Shown here piece by piece: positions 7,135-16,176 of a stretch of DNA of 42,375 nucleotides (position 1 is the stretch's first letter; each line of letters opens with the position of its first letter). Position numbers and translations under genes: made by a program. The DNA is from Saprospiraceae bacterium (lineage in GTDB: Bacteria; Bacteroidota; Bacteroidia; Chitinophagales; Saprospiraceae). Below the pieces are notes generated by a model. It was not told the origin of the DNA. It searched no databases and was given only the letters and a program-made list of their open reading frames with translations. The stretch covers positions 1-42,375 of the forward strand of contig JAHDIN010000025.1 of the NCBI GenBank assembly GCA_020630775.1. Direction: 5' to 3'.

Positions 7135-8247
7135 TTATAAACTAATGTTTGTTTGTGTTTCTTCTCGGGAATAGATCTTATTATAAACTTTTTGTCTAAC
7201 TTTTTCCAATGGATTTAATTGCGGTTTAGGTTGAGGCTTTATTTCCGCTTTTACTAACTCCATTTGTTCAACACGTCGCTTCTCTTCAGCTGCCATCATA
7301 GCTGCATAAATTTTAGGTTGATAAGTAGCTAGATATATTCTTTCTCTAGATGACGGGATAACCAATGTCAGGTGACCATCATTCTTTGGAAAGCTTTTAG
7401 TCTTGAATGTAGGATTGAGATATCTCAATGTATTGTAATCCATATCAAGTGCTTGAGACAACTTATAAAAATTATGCCCTATTCCATCTTGAATCTTTAC
7501 TGTTCTTCTGATGTCCTCATCTATCAACCTTGGCTGTAAATCATGAGCATGGTAATACTTCAATAAATACATAGCCGCTATGATTCTCGGTACATATTTT
7601 TGAGTTTCATTTGGAAGATGTTTTCTAATTGACCAATAATCTTTACTGCCACCTCTTCTGATAGCTTTTCTAACATTTCCAGGACCACAATTATATGCAG
7701 CGAAAGCTAATGTCCAGTCTCCAAAAGAATCATATAAATAAGAAAGATATTCTAATGCTGCCTTTGTCGATTTTTTAGGATCATTCCTTTCATCTATATA
7801 ATTATTGATAACCAAGCCCTGCATTCTTCCAGTAGACTTTATAAACTGCCACAATCCTGATGCGCCTGATTTAGATTTTGCTGTAGGCTCTAAATTAGAC
7901 TCAACAACAGCGATATATTTTATATCTTCTGGAAGGTCCATCGCGTCTAATTCAGCATCAAATAATGGAAAATACAAGTCGACTCGACCTAAAATTCTTT
8001 CGCCAGCTTTTCTATAGTTGACAGTATATTCTTTAATTCGTCTGCCTACTTCAGGCGTATAATTAATATCTATGATACTTGACAGATTGGACAATCTTTC
8101 TTTTACATCTTGCACAGAGTATTTAGGTGCAGTGTTTTCGTACAGCTTTTCCACCCTAGCATCTACGTTGGCAGATAAGGTCAGTTGAACTGAAATCAGC
8201 GTTATGGTAATTGCTATTTGGGTAATAGCAATCAAAAATTTGTTCAT
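7135..8247 (-). CDS. MltD-like lytic transglycosylase (SLT + LysM)
   Basis: A 370-aa periplasmic murein lytic transglycosylase that cleaves the MurNAc-GlcNAc bond to give 1,6-anhydro products during wall turnover. A signal peptide covers residues 1-25. The SLT (GH23) domain covers about 105-230 and shows the catalytic ESNLEP (Glu116), SGASGLWQFI and AAYNCGPGNVRKAI signatures. A LysM-like segment follows at about 250-300 (IGHNFYKLSQALDMDYNTL with LNP and VIP). The C-terminal 60 residues are charged and low in complexity. It is monocistronic, with a likely promoter at 8377-8407 and a strong terminator at 7087-7117. MltD usually has more than one LysM; here only one is clear. Confidence 0.9.
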   Translation of the reverse strand: MNKFLIAITQIAITITLISVQLTLSANVDARVEKLYENTAPKYSVQDVKERLSNLSSIIDINYTPEVGRRIKEYTVNYRKAGERILGRVDLYFPLFDAELDAMDLPEDIKYIAVVESNLEPTAKSKSGASGLWQFIKSTGRMQGLVINNYIDERNDPKKSTKAALEYLSYLYDSFGDWTLAFAAYNCGPGNVRKAIRRGGSKDYWSIRKHLPNETQKYVPRIIAAMYLLKYYHAHDLQPRLIDEDIRRTVKIQDGIGHNFYKLSQALDMDYNTLRYLNPTFKTKSFPKNDGHLTLVIPSSRERIYLATYQPKIYAAMMAAEEKRRVEQMELVKAEIKPQPKPQLNPLEKVRQKVYNKIYSREETQTNISL

Positions 8248-8631
8248 GTCACCGTAATTTGCAATAATCAGTAATCGGGATGTTTATTTAGCTTATAATT
8301 ATGTTGATCGGTTTATAAATCACACAATTATATTCTTTTATACATTAAAATTATTTATATGTATTAAAAGTGGACGCAAATATATGCCCCTTATAATTAA
8401 AAATCAATCTCAACACATTAAATATTTTTTTAATGTGTTATTGTATGATTATCAATTATTATACCAAACAACGCACCATCATATTAAACATTACCTACAC
8501 GTTGATAATGAAATTTGATAAATGCTTAGAAAATATGTGGATTATTAATTGGGCTACTTGTAATCCAATTGGTAAAAACTATACGCTAGAATGGCTAAAT
8601 AGTTGTGTTTAATTACCAATTTAAGAGATTA
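8248..8631. other. Intergenic region downstream of hisS
   Basis: 384 bp with no gene. It contains the transglycosylase promoter (8377-8407), an 11-bp perfect inverted repeat AACACATTAAA/TTTAATGTGTT at 8412-8422 and 8429-8439, and a 6-bp dyad AATTGG/CCAATT at 8548-8570. The larger hairpin may terminate hisS transcripts or be an operator, as it directly abuts the -33 element; it has no clean T-tract. Confidence 0.5.
8377..8407 (-). promoter_or_regulatory. Predicted Bacteroidota promoter for the transglycosylase gene
   Basis: On the minus strand TTG (8405-8407) is followed after 20 nt by TATATTTG (8377-8384), a full match to TTG-N18-20-TAnnTTTG. The predicted start near 8370 leaves a 5' leader of about 120 nt before the ATG at 8247. 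Confidence 0.55.
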
Positions 8632-9972
8632 TTAAACCAACAATTGTGCAATCTGATCTAAAGATAAAGTTCGTTGCTCTCCCGTCTCCATTTCTTTCAA
8701 TGTTAACGCCCCACTTGACATCTCATCTGTGCCGATTAAAATGACATAAGGCACATTGATGTCATTAGCATACTTCATTTGCTTCTTTAATTTAGACGGA
8801 GAAGGATACAAATCTGCTGCAATACCTTTTGATCTTAGAATAGATAATTGTTTGAAAGCATAATTGTGGGTCTCTTCATCAAAGGCTATGAATAGAGCTT
8901 TGATCGACTGTGTGATTTTCTTTGGAAACAATTGCAATTCCTCCATCACATCAAATATTCTAGCTGCCCCAAATGAAATACCTACTCCTGATACATCTTT
9001 AAGACCAAAGCTTTCTGTAAGATTAGCATACCTTCCGCCTCCGCCAATACTACCCATTTCAACATTAGACGCTTTCACTTCAAAAATACATCCTGTGTAA
9101 TAACTTAACCCTCTCGCAAGTGATATATCGAATGTAATGTTATTGTATGTTTCTGTTTGATCCAGATACGAATGAAACTTTCTTAATTCTTCTATCCCCT
9201 TTAAACCCTCTGGGCAATCTTGGAATGCTTCAGAAAGTGCTGTTAAGTTATCTATCTTAAGCAATTCGAGAATTCGTTGACTTTGGTCATTATTAATGTC
9301 TCTCTGGCCTAACTCTTTAACTACACCTTCCTCGCCTATTTTATCTAACTTATCTATCGCTACTGTCATATCGATAAATTTATCAGCGACGCCTACCGCT
9401 TCTGCAATACCAAACAACACCTTTCTATTATTCACTAAAATATTGACATCAATATTTAGCAAGCTAAATACATCGTCATATATCTTAACTAATTCTGCTT
9501 CATACATCAAACTGTCTGACCCTACAACATCAGCATCACATTGATAAAACTCTTGATAACGGCCCTTTTGTGGTCTATCCCCTCTCCATACTGGCTGAAT
9601 CTGATATCTTTTAAAGGGAAAAGCTAAATCATTCCTATGCATCGTAACAAATCGAGCAAAAGGCACTGTTAAGTCGTATCGCATCCCCTTTTTAGCAATA
9701 CTTTTGGTCAAAGCACTGGAGTTTTTATCCTCTAAAGCCTGTTGATCAGCTTTTGATAAATAATCGCCATTGTTCAACACCTTAAACAGAAGTTTATCAC
9801 CTTCATCACCATACTTTCCTGTCAAAGTAGTCAGATTTTCCATCGAAGGCGTTTCGATTGGTACGTATCCGTATTTCGAGAAAACGGATTTTATAGTTTC
9901 AAAAATGAAATTTCTTTTGGCAACCTGAGAAGGTAAAAAGTCTCTTGTACCTTTTGGAATGGATGGTTTCAT
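8632..9972 (-). CDS. hisS: Histidyl-tRNA synthetase
   Basis: A 446-aa class II aminoacyl-tRNA synthetase that charges tRNA-His in the cytoplasm. The N-terminus PKGTRDFLP is diagnostic. Class II motif 2 appears as PVWRGDRPQKGRYQEFYQ, the histidine-specific HisA loop as ARGLSYYTGCIFEV, and motif 3 near GVGISFGAARIFDV. The C-terminal anticodon-binding domain covers about residues 350-446. The start ATG overlaps the pheS stop by one base (TAATG), so translation is coupled to pheS. Length is normal for a bacterial HisRS. Confidence 0.98.
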   Translation of the reverse strand: MKPSIPKGTRDFLPSQVAKRNFIFETIKSVFSKYGYVPIETPSMENLTTLTGKYGDEGDKLLFKVLNNGDYLSKADQQALEDKNSSALTKSIAKKGMRYDLTVPFARFVTMHRNDLAFPFKRYQIQPVWRGDRPQKGRYQEFYQCDADVVGSDSLMYEAELVKIYDDVFSLLNIDVNILVNNRKVLFGIAEAVGVADKFIDMTVAIDKLDKIGEEGVVKELGQRDINNDQSQRILELLKIDNLTALSEAFQDCPEGLKGIEELRKFHSYLDQTETYNNITFDISLARGLSYYTGCIFEVKASNVEMGSIGGGGRYANLTESFGLKDVSGVGISFGAARIFDVMEELQLFPKKITQSIKALFIAFDEETHNYAFKQLSILRSKGIAADLYPSPSKLKKQMKYANDINVPYVILIGTDEMSSGALTLKEMETGEQRTLSLDQIAQLLV

Positions 9973-11003
9973 TAAACTACTGAACTAAATTGTCTCAAAA
10001 ATCTAACATCATTTTCAAATAATAATCTAATATCACTGATATCAAATTTCTGCATTGCTGTTCGCTCTACACCAATTCCAAAAGCAAAACCTGTGTATAC
10101 TTCAGGATCAATATCACAATTTTTTAAAACATTAGGATCCACCATTCCACATCCCAAAACTTCTAACCAACCAGTTCCTTTAGTAAGTCGCTTAGTGGTA
10201 TCCGTATCTGTACCCATCCAAACATCCATTTCAGCACTAGGTTCTGTAAATGGGAAATAGCTTGGTCTTAATCTTATATCTGTTTTAGGACCATACATTT
10301 CTCTTGCAAAGTATAACAAGGTTTGCTTCATATCAGCGAAAGAAACATTTTTATCAATATACAATCCTTCAACTTGATGAAATTGACAATGTGATCTTGC
10401 AGATATGGTTTCGTTACGATATACGCGACCCGGAGCAATGATTCTAATTGGAGGCTTTTGAGTAGTCATCACTCTTGCTTGAACAGAAGAGGTATGGGTC
10501 CTAAGCAAATTGGTTACAGAATTTTTCAAGTAGAAAGTATCCTGCATATCTCTTGCTGGATGATCTTCCGGAGTATTCATAGCAGTAAAATTGTGCCAAT
10601 CATCTTCTATTTCGCGCTCTTCTTCAACAACAAATCCTATTTTTTCAAAAATATTGATCATCTGATTCATCACAATTGAAACGGGATGTCTCGATCCCTT
10701 CAACATAGGTTCTGGTGGAAGACTTAAATCTAAACCTTTTGGCTTAATCTTATCCGCAGATAAATCTAATTGAGACTTTACCAAATTGTATTTCTCTTCC
10801 GCTTTATCCTTAAGCTCATTAAGTGCTAAGCCGAACTCCTTTTTTCGCTCATTGGGTACATTTCGCATTTCTGCAAACAAAGGCTTGATAATATTCTTTG
10901 TACCTAAAAAACGTATACGAAATTGCTCTAATACTTCTTGAGAGTTTAACTCAGAATTGGCGATTTCTTCTAGATAATTCTTAATTGTATCAAATACTTC
11001 CAA
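9972..11003 (-). CDS. pheS: Phenylalanyl-tRNA synthetase alpha subunit
   Basis: A 343-aa catalytic subunit of the (alpha-beta)2 PheRS that charges tRNA-Phe. An N-terminal coiled-coil arm (about residues 1-85) binds tRNA. The class II core shows GSRHPVS, HTSSVQAR, RVYRNETISARSHCQFHQVEG (motif 2) and GFAFGIGVERTAM (motif 3). The tRNA-binding arm segment LGTKNIIKPLF is typical. It is the first gene of a pheS-hisS operon; pheT is not adjacent. An ATG at 11003 is preceded by a TAAATTTG box at 11022-11029. Coincidentally, the window also carries the tRNA-Phe-like array 10 kb away. Confidence 0.98.
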   Translation of the reverse strand: MEVFDTIKNYLEEIANSELNSQEVLEQFRIRFLGTKNIIKPLFAEMRNVPNERKKEFGLALNELKDKAEEKYNLVKSQLDLSADKIKPKGLDLSLPPEPMLKGSRHPVSIVMNQMINIFEKIGFVVEEEREIEDDWHNFTAMNTPEDHPARDMQDTFYLKNSVTNLLRTHTSSVQARVMTTQKPPIRIIAPGRVYRNETISARSHCQFHQVEGLYIDKNVSFADMKQTLLYFAREMYGPKTDIRLRPSYFPFTEPSAEMDVWMGTDTDTTKRLTKGTGWLEVLGCGMVDPNVLKNCDIDPEVYTGFAFGIGVERTAMQKFDISDIRLLFENDVRFLRQFSSVV

Positions 11004-11021
11004 AAGTCTTTATTTAGACTA

Positions 11022-11059
11022 CAAATTTAGTTTCTTTTAATTGAGCACGGCAGCTGTGC
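11022..11059. promoter_or_regulatory. Divergent regulatory region between pheS and tauE-like gene
   Basis: On the minus strand TAAATTTG (11022-11029) matches the -7 consensus for pheS, giving a short leader, but no TTG is found at the right distance. An imperfect dyad GCACGGCAGCTGTGC at 11045-11059, with a CAGCTG core, takes the place of the -33 region and might be an operator. Confidence 0.35.
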
Positions 11060-11124
11060 GATAATAAAATTTATTCTATTCATATATCAATTAAATTGCC
11101 TTATTTCACGCACTAATTCATTCT

Positions 11125-11895
11125 TTGGAAATATTTGAAATAATATTATTGATTCTAGGAGGCTTCGTTTGCGGTATTGTAAACACCTTTGCTGGCTTTG
11201 GGTCAGTACTGAGTCTATTTCTATATATGGACGTACTGGGCATTCCTGGCCACTTAGCAAATGCCACAAACAGAGTCAATGTTTTAGTTAGCAGTAATGT
11301 AGCCTCAATAACCTTTTATAAAAATGGTAAACTTAATTTACAGACTGGAAGATGGGTTATTTTAAGCACGCTTCTAGGTGTTTCTCTAGGAATGATCCTA
11401 GCATCAATGATCAATGAAGATCAATTTGAGGTGGTCTTTAAGTGCTTATTAGTTTTAACATTAATCATTTTACTAGCTAATCCTAAAAAATTTATAGAAC
11501 CCCCAAAGGGTGAAAGGACAATTTCAAAGATATTACTAGTACCATTATTTGTTTTAATAGGATTTTATGCTGGATTTATCCAAGCTGGATTTGGAGTGCT
11601 ATTCTTAATTATAGTTGTTATTCTTGCCAAAGTAGATTTAGTCAAAGCAACTGCTCTAAAAGTTTTTATAGTGGCGATTTACTCTTTTCTTGTAGTAGGT
11701 TTCTTTTGGTGGAAAGGCATGATACACTGGTTACCCGCTTTAGTAATTTCTATAGGGCAAGCTTTTGGAGGATATGTTGCAGCGAATTATATGTCAAAAA
11801 TTGAGGGCGCCAACAAAATGGTCTATAGACTGATTGTCGTTGTAATCATATTGGTCATTATTCAGAAGTTTGGTATTTATAAACTATTCATGTAG
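11125..11895 (+). CDS. TauE/SafE-family sulfite/organosulfonate exporter
   Basis: A 256-aa inner-membrane protein with about eight transmembrane helices. The family signature is visible near the start (GGFVCGIVNTFAGFGSVLSL) and in the second half (GFYAGFIQAGFGVLFLIIVV), reflecting the internal duplication of TauE/SafE (DUF81) proteins. Members export sulfite, sulfoacetate or related anions. Translation probably starts at TTG 11125: the frame is closed at 11092 and has no ATG or GTG before the first helix. It is a single gene transcribed away from pheS. A role in removing sulfite made by the downstream sulfur locus (17-24 kb) is an inference. Confidence 0.88.
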   Translation: MEIFEIILLILGGFVCGIVNTFAGFGSVLSLFLYMDVLGIPGHLANATNRVNVLVSSNVASITFYKNGKLNLQTGRWVILSTLLGVSLGMILASMINEDQFEVVFKCLLVLTLIILLANPKKFIEPPKGERTISKILLVPLFVLIGFYAGFIQAGFGVLFLIIVVILAKVDLVKATALKVFIVAIYSFLVVGFFWWKGMIHWLPALVISIGQAFGGYVAANYMSKIEGANKMVYRLIVVVIILVIIQKFGIYKLFM

Positions 11896-11906
11896 TTACA
11901 AAAGCA

Positions 11907-11932
11907 AGGAGCTATGGTCAACCATAACTCCT
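11907..11932. terminator. Hairpin between convergent genes
   Basis: AGGAG-C-TATGGT pairs with ACCATA-A-CTCCT: eleven base pairs with one internal mismatch and a 2-nt gap. It lies 12 bp after the tauE-like stop, between convergent genes. There is no T-tract, so it is a stabilising or weak terminating hairpin. Confidence 0.45.
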
Positions 11933-11959
11933 AAGCATCTAACTAAGCTCTAATCTTTT

Positions 11960-12403
11960 CTAAAAGCAAATATTATTTCTTCTTCTATAGTTATTTCCTC
12001 TACGATCTCTTCTTTGATATTTATATAAAAGGTCGGCAATATCTCGTCTTACATCTGCAATTCGCCTACGATCCCTTCTACTTAGGTATCCATCTTCCAG
12101 AGCACAGTCCACTCGATCTCTAAATCTTCGTTCTAGCTTTCTTAAACGCTTTCTATCATTGTAAGTCATAATAGAATATATCGCATTGTCTCGCCTGTAA
12201 AATGTTTCATTATTACGCTGTGAATTGCGTCTTCGAGAATCATAATTGTAACGATATCGACCATCATCTCTATAATCGTCATATCGATTGTCATAATCTC
12301 GATAATCATTATAGTCAGTAATAATTATTGCATCCTGAGCTGAACTAAAAATGACAACGAGTAAAAATCCGGGGACTAAAGCAATTAATTTCTTCATAGC
12401 CAA
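11960..12403 (-). CDS. Small secreted Arg/Asp/Tyr-rich protein
   Basis: A 147-aa protein of unknown function. A signal peptide (KLIALVPGFLLVVIFSSAQ) precedes a low-complexity region made almost only of D, Y, R and N (DYNDYRDYDNRYDDYRDDGR, about residues 29-66). A helical, strongly basic part follows (RKRLRKLERRFRDRVD and YLSRRDRRRIADVRRDIADL). Both acidic and basic residues are dense, suggesting a disordered or polyelectrolyte protein that acts in the periplasm or outside. Similar short Y/R/D-rich exported proteins occur in Bacteroidota without known role. It is monocistronic and convergent with the exporter gene. Confidence 0.75.
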   Translation of the reverse strand: MAMKKLIALVPGFLLVVIFSSAQDAIIITDYNDYRDYDNRYDDYRDDGRYRYNYDSRRRNSQRNNETFYRRDNAIYSIMTYNDRKRLRKLERRFRDRVDCALEDGYLSRRDRRRIADVRRDIADLLYKYQRRDRRGNNYRRRNNICF

Positions 12404-12548
12404 AATATTTTTTAGTGATCAAATACTGTTTTGTGAGTTCATATAAACCCAGAGCTATGTTAGTTGCTTTGCTTGTTCGACATCTAAATTTGATAAAAAG
12501 TTACTTCTCTAAAAGGCCATTAACGATTGTTTAACCGAGTTTTAAGTA

Positions 12549-12580
12549 TTAACACATCGTTGTTAAGGATTTTAAGTTTG
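12549..12580 (+). promoter_or_regulatory. Predicted promoter and dyad upstream of helicase-nuclease operon
   Basis: TAAGTTTG at 12573-12580 matches TAnnTTTG. A perfect dyad TTAACA-CATCGT-TGTTAA (12549-12566) fills the space where the -33 box and spacer lie and could bind a repressor. The 64-nt leader contains a further palindrome GAAATTA-T-TAATTTC and ends in AGGAG, 5 nt before the ATG: a real Shine-Dalgarno sequence, uncommon in this phylum. Confidence 0.45.
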
Positions 12581-12650
12581 TTATCATGAAGATAGAATGC
12601 ATGCAATCGCTTATTATGAAATTATTAATTTCAATTTTTAACAGGAGAAC

Positions 12651-15600
12651 ATGCAAAGCAAGGGAATAGATTACAACAAGCTATTTGACGAAGAGTATCA
12701 AAAGCTCAATACAGAACAGAAAAAGGCGGTAGACCAAATTGAAGGTCCTGTACTAGTTAATGCTGGTCCAGGAACTGGGAAGACACAAATTTTAGCCACT
12801 AGAATAGGTAAAATATTGATGGAGCAAGAAATAGCCCCTCATAATATTTTGTGTTTGACCTATACTGATTCAGCTACCATAGCGATGAGAAACAGATTGG
12901 TCAAAATAATTGGACCAACCGCCCATCAAATTCATATCAATACTTTCCATGCTTTTTGCAATCAAGTGATTCAAGAGAATCTAGAGTACTTTGGAGGATA
13001 CAGAAAATTAGAACCTGTGTCTGATCTAGAAGTGGTTGACGTTATGCAGACGCTAATTGACAATCTTGAAAATGACAATCCCTTAAAGCGCTTTAAAGGT
13101 GACAGATACTATGAGTCTGGCAGGATGCGTAACCTATTTCTTCTGATGAAAAAAGAAAATATCTCCAAAGAAGAAATGCTACAAAAAATAGACACCTATA
13201 TCACTCAGGAAAAGGACAATGATACTTATATCACTAAAAGAAAAACAACTAAAAATGGCAAGACCTATGTAAAAGGTGATTTCAGAGATGACAAGTATGC
13301 AGACTTTGTCAAAGGATTTGATCCTTTAATTGCCGCAGTCAATGAGTATGAAAACTTTATTGCTCTAATGATGAAAATAGAGCGTTATGACTATGCAGAT
13401 ATGATTCTATGGGTCCTAGACGCGTTTCAAAAAAGTGAAGACCTTTTACTTAAGTATCAAGAGAGATATCAATATTTCTTAGTAGATGAATATCAGGATA
13501 CTAATGGTGCTCAAAATGATATCCTTAATTATCTAACTTCCTATTGGGACATCCCTAACGTCTTTGTAGTAGGTGACGACGATCAGGCTATTTATAAATT
13601 TCAAGGAGCTAACCTAGGTAACATCATAGACTTTAAAAATAAGAACAACCCTTTTATGGTTGTCCTCAGAAATAATTATCGGTCCAATCAAAAGATACTA
13701 GATGTATCCAAGGTGCTAATAGAATTCAATCAAGAAAGGATAATCAATCAATTACCCGAAATAACGAAAGAATTGGTTGCAGAGGGCACACACAAAAATG
13801 ACACTACAATCCCGAAATTATTAGGTTTCGAAAAAACATCTCACGAAATAGCTTATTTAGCCAGCACATTAGAGGCCTTGTACAAAAACGCACCGGATGA
13901 ATTTAACTCTACAGCGGTAATTTATCGAAAGCATAAACAAGTAGATGAATTGGTTCAGGTATTGGAGAAAAGAAATGTCCCACTAAACATTAAAAAAAGG
14001 ATAAACATCCTGGAGCTTCCCATTATTAAAAACCTATTAAACATTCTTAGATACCTTCAAGAAGAATATGCAAGGTTTGGCAAAGGTGAAGGCTATATTT
14101 TTGAAATTCTACATTACAATTACTTTGGAGTTCATTCTAGCGACATTGGGAAAATTGCCATTCATTGCCAAAAAAGAATTTACAACTCTAATGATCTTAA
14201 TGATTACTCCCTTAAAAAATGGAGAGATGTAATCAGTAGTGAGGAAGAATTAAAATCCCTCGAATTAAAAAATCCCAATTCCATTTTACAGACATCTGAA
14301 ATTCTAGATAAGTGGATCAGCGAAATCCCAGAAGTAACCTTACAAACCTTATTTGAAAATGTAATTAATGAAGGCGGAATCTTAGAATACGCAATGCGCC
14401 AAAATAATAAGTCGTGGCTCCTTCAAGTGATTAGTACATTATTCGACTTCATTAAAAAAGAGTCTGTTAAAAAACATGATCTAAGCCTGAAAGAGTTTTT
14501 AGAAATGTTGGACAAGATGAAAGAAAACAACATCGATATTCCTGTCAATAAGATCATCTCTTCTGAAAATGGTGTCAATTTTATCACAGCGCATTCTTCG
14601 AAGGGATTAGAATTTAAGCGGGTATATATTATAGGTACGACTTCTAAAATTTGGGATAAGAGCCCAAGCTCTTGGGGACACTATAAATATCCTGAAGGAA
14701 TGAATGCTGATAGCGATACCAATACTGAAGATGAGAGAAGGTTGTTTTATGTGGCCATGACGAGAGCGGAAACAGATTTAAATATTCTTTTTTCAGCAGC
14801 TAATGAGGAAGGAAAAGTATTAGCAAAGTCTCAATTTATTGATGAGATAATGGCTTCTATCGATTTAGAAGTAACACCTATAAAAGTTGATGACCATACA
14901 GTAGCAGAATTTTACTACAACTTACTTAAAAGAGAAGATAAGCAAATTGAACTCATTGAAACTAATTTGATTGACAAGTGGATGGATGGTTATAGATTAT
15001 CTGTGACGCATCTTAATAAATATCTCCAATGCCCATTAACCTTTTATTTTGAAGTCATTTTAAAAGTGCCTCATGGAAGAAACGCCTATTCGGGTTTTGG
15101 AACTGCAATGCACGGTGCCTTGTATGATTTCTACACATTACTAAACAAAAAAGAACCTTTCAATCTTGATAGATTAAATTTCTTTTTTGAAGAAAACATG
15201 AAAGCCTTTAAGTCAAACTTTACTGACAAAGAATTTGAAAGTTTCATGGTTCATGGAAAAAAATGCATAGAGCAACTTTATGAGCATAAAAAAGAGGAAT
15301 GGTCTCAAGAAAAAAAATATGCACTTGAAGAAAAGCTAGAACATTCACAATACAAGGGCATTCCAATTAAAGGATTCATAGATAAAGTTGAAATCTTTAA
15401 AGACCATGTGCATGTCGTAGATTACAAAACAGGAGATGCCACAAAAACTAAAACAGCAGCTAAACTCAAACAACCTAATGAGAAAAATGAAAATGGTGGG
15501 GACTATTGGAGACAAATCGTATTTTATAAAATTCTGATAGATAGCGATACTAAAAACAATTGGAACATGATCAGCGGCGAAGTGGAGTTTGTAGAACCCA

Positions 15601-15815
15601 ACAAAAAGACAGGCAGCTTTATTAATCATCAAATTGCCGTCCAACCTAATGATATAGATTTTGTTGGCCAACAGATTATTGACACTATGGAAAATATAAA
15701 AAACTATAATTTCGATACAACTTGCGAAGACGATGACTGTATGTGGTGTAACTTTGTAAAAGATAATTATAGAATCAACCCTGAGTTAAAAGATCACGAA
15801 TTCAATTATGAATAA
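12651..15815 (+). CDS. UvrD/Rep-type helicase fused to Fe-S PD-(D/E)XK nuclease
   Basis: A 1054-aa superfamily 1A DNA helicase with a C-terminal RecB-family nuclease. Helicase motifs: Walker A GPGTGKT (residues 39-45), motif Ia CLTYTDSATIAMRNR, Walker B LVDEYQDTN, motif III VVGDDDQAIYKFQGA, motif V TAHSSKGLEFKRVYI and motif VI RRLFYVAMTRAE. The nuclease domain (about 770-1050) has GTAMHGALYDF, KGFIDKVEIF and the catalytic VDYKTGD. Cys794, Cys1025, Cys1030 and Cys1033 are placed like the 4Fe-4S ligands of AddB/Cas4-type nucleases. It is a stand-alone end-processing or DNA repair enzyme with no RecC/AddA partner nearby. The stop overlaps the next gene by 8 bp. Start chosen at ATG 12651 because of the AGGAG just upstream. 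Confidence 0.93.
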   Translation: MQSKGIDYNKLFDEEYQKLNTEQKKAVDQIEGPVLVNAGPGTGKTQILATRIGKILMEQEIAPHNILCLTYTDSATIAMRNRLVKIIGPTAHQIHINTFHAFCNQVIQENLEYFGGYRKLEPVSDLEVVDVMQTLIDNLENDNPLKRFKGDRYYESGRMRNLFLLMKKENISKEEMLQKIDTYITQEKDNDTYITKRKTTKNGKTYVKGDFRDDKYADFVKGFDPLIAAVNEYENFIALMMKIERYDYADMILWVLDAFQKSEDLLLKYQERYQYFLVDEYQDTNGAQNDILNYLTSYWDIPNVFVVGDDDQAIYKFQGANLGNIIDFKNKNNPFMVVLRNNYRSNQKILDVSKVLIEFNQERIINQLPEITKELVAEGTHKNDTTIPKLLGFEKTSHEIAYLASTLEALYKNAPDEFNSTAVIYRKHKQVDELVQVLEKRNVPLNIKKRINILELPIIKNLLNILRYLQEEYARFGKGEGYIFEILHYNYFGVHSSDIGKIAIHCQKRIYNSNDLNDYSLKKWRDVISSEEELKSLELKNPNSILQTSEILDKWISEIPEVTLQTLFENVINEGGILEYAMRQNNKSWLLQVISTLFDFIKKESVKKHDLSLKEFLEMLDKMKENNIDIPVNKIISSENGVNFITAHSSKGLEFKRVYIIGTTSKIWDKSPSSWGHYKYPEGMNADSDTNTEDERRLFYVAMTRAETDLNILFSAANEEGKVLAKSQFIDEIMASIDLEVTPIKVDDHTVAEFYYNLLKREDKQIELIETNLIDKWMDGYRLSVTHLNKYLQCPLTFYFEVILKVPHGRNAYSGFGTAMHGALYDFYTLLNKKEPFNLDRLNFFFEENMKAFKSNFTDKEFESFMVHGKKCIEQLYEHKKEEWSQEKKYALEEKLEHSQYKGIPIKGFIDKVEIFKDHVHVVDYKTGDATKTKTAAKLKQPNEKNENGGDYWRQIVFYKILIDSDTKNNWNMISGEVEFVEPNKKTGSFINHQIAVQPNDIDFVGQQIIDTMENIKNYNFDTTCEDDDCMWCNFVKDNYRINPELKDHEFNYE

Positions 15816-16176
15816 ACTATTACATTTAGTCATATTGGTACTTTTTGGATACTTCATCTATGTTCAATTTAATGATGTAGACGGATGGAAATGGGTGATC
15901 ATCTATAGTGTTGTTGCCTTTCTTCCAATCCTTAAATTATTAGATAAAAAGATATCATATTTTGCTTTAGGATTAGTTGTTGCATTTACACTAGCATTAA
16001 TTTTTGAATATCACTTGCTCAATGATTGGTTAGCAGCCGGAAAACCAGAATTCATAGACTATGAACCTACCAATATCACAGAAGTTGAAGGGATCAGAGA
16101 GTATCTTGGTATTGGGATTTGTTTTCTAACCACCCTACTCTATAGTATATTTGAGTGGCGAAAAAAGAAATCATGA
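15808..16176 (+). CDS. TMEM220-like four-helix membrane protein
   Basis: A 122-aa integral membrane protein with four predicted helices. The first helix ends in FGYFIYVQFNDVDGWKW, matching the Q-x-N-D-x-D-x-W signature of the transmembrane 220 family. The function of this family is unknown in bacteria. The gene overlaps the helicase-nuclease by 8 bp (ATGAATAA) and its TGA overlaps the next ATG (ATGA), so all three genes are translationally coupled. The link to DNA repair is positional only. Confidence 0.75.
   Translation: MNKLLHLVILVLFGYFIYVQFNDVDGWKWVIIYSVVAFLPILKLLDKKISYFALGLVVAFTLALIFEYHLLNDWLAAGKPEFIDYEPTNITEVEGIREYLGIGICFLTTLLYSIFEWRKKKS

Noticed and set aside
11087..11269. 60-aa minus-strand ORF over the start of the exporter gene
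   Set aside because: It overlaps the well-supported TauE/SafE gene on the opposite strand and has no recognisable features.
15345..15671. 108-aa minus-strand ORF inside the helicase-nuclease gene
   Set aside because: It is a shadow of the conserved nuclease domain coding sequence.
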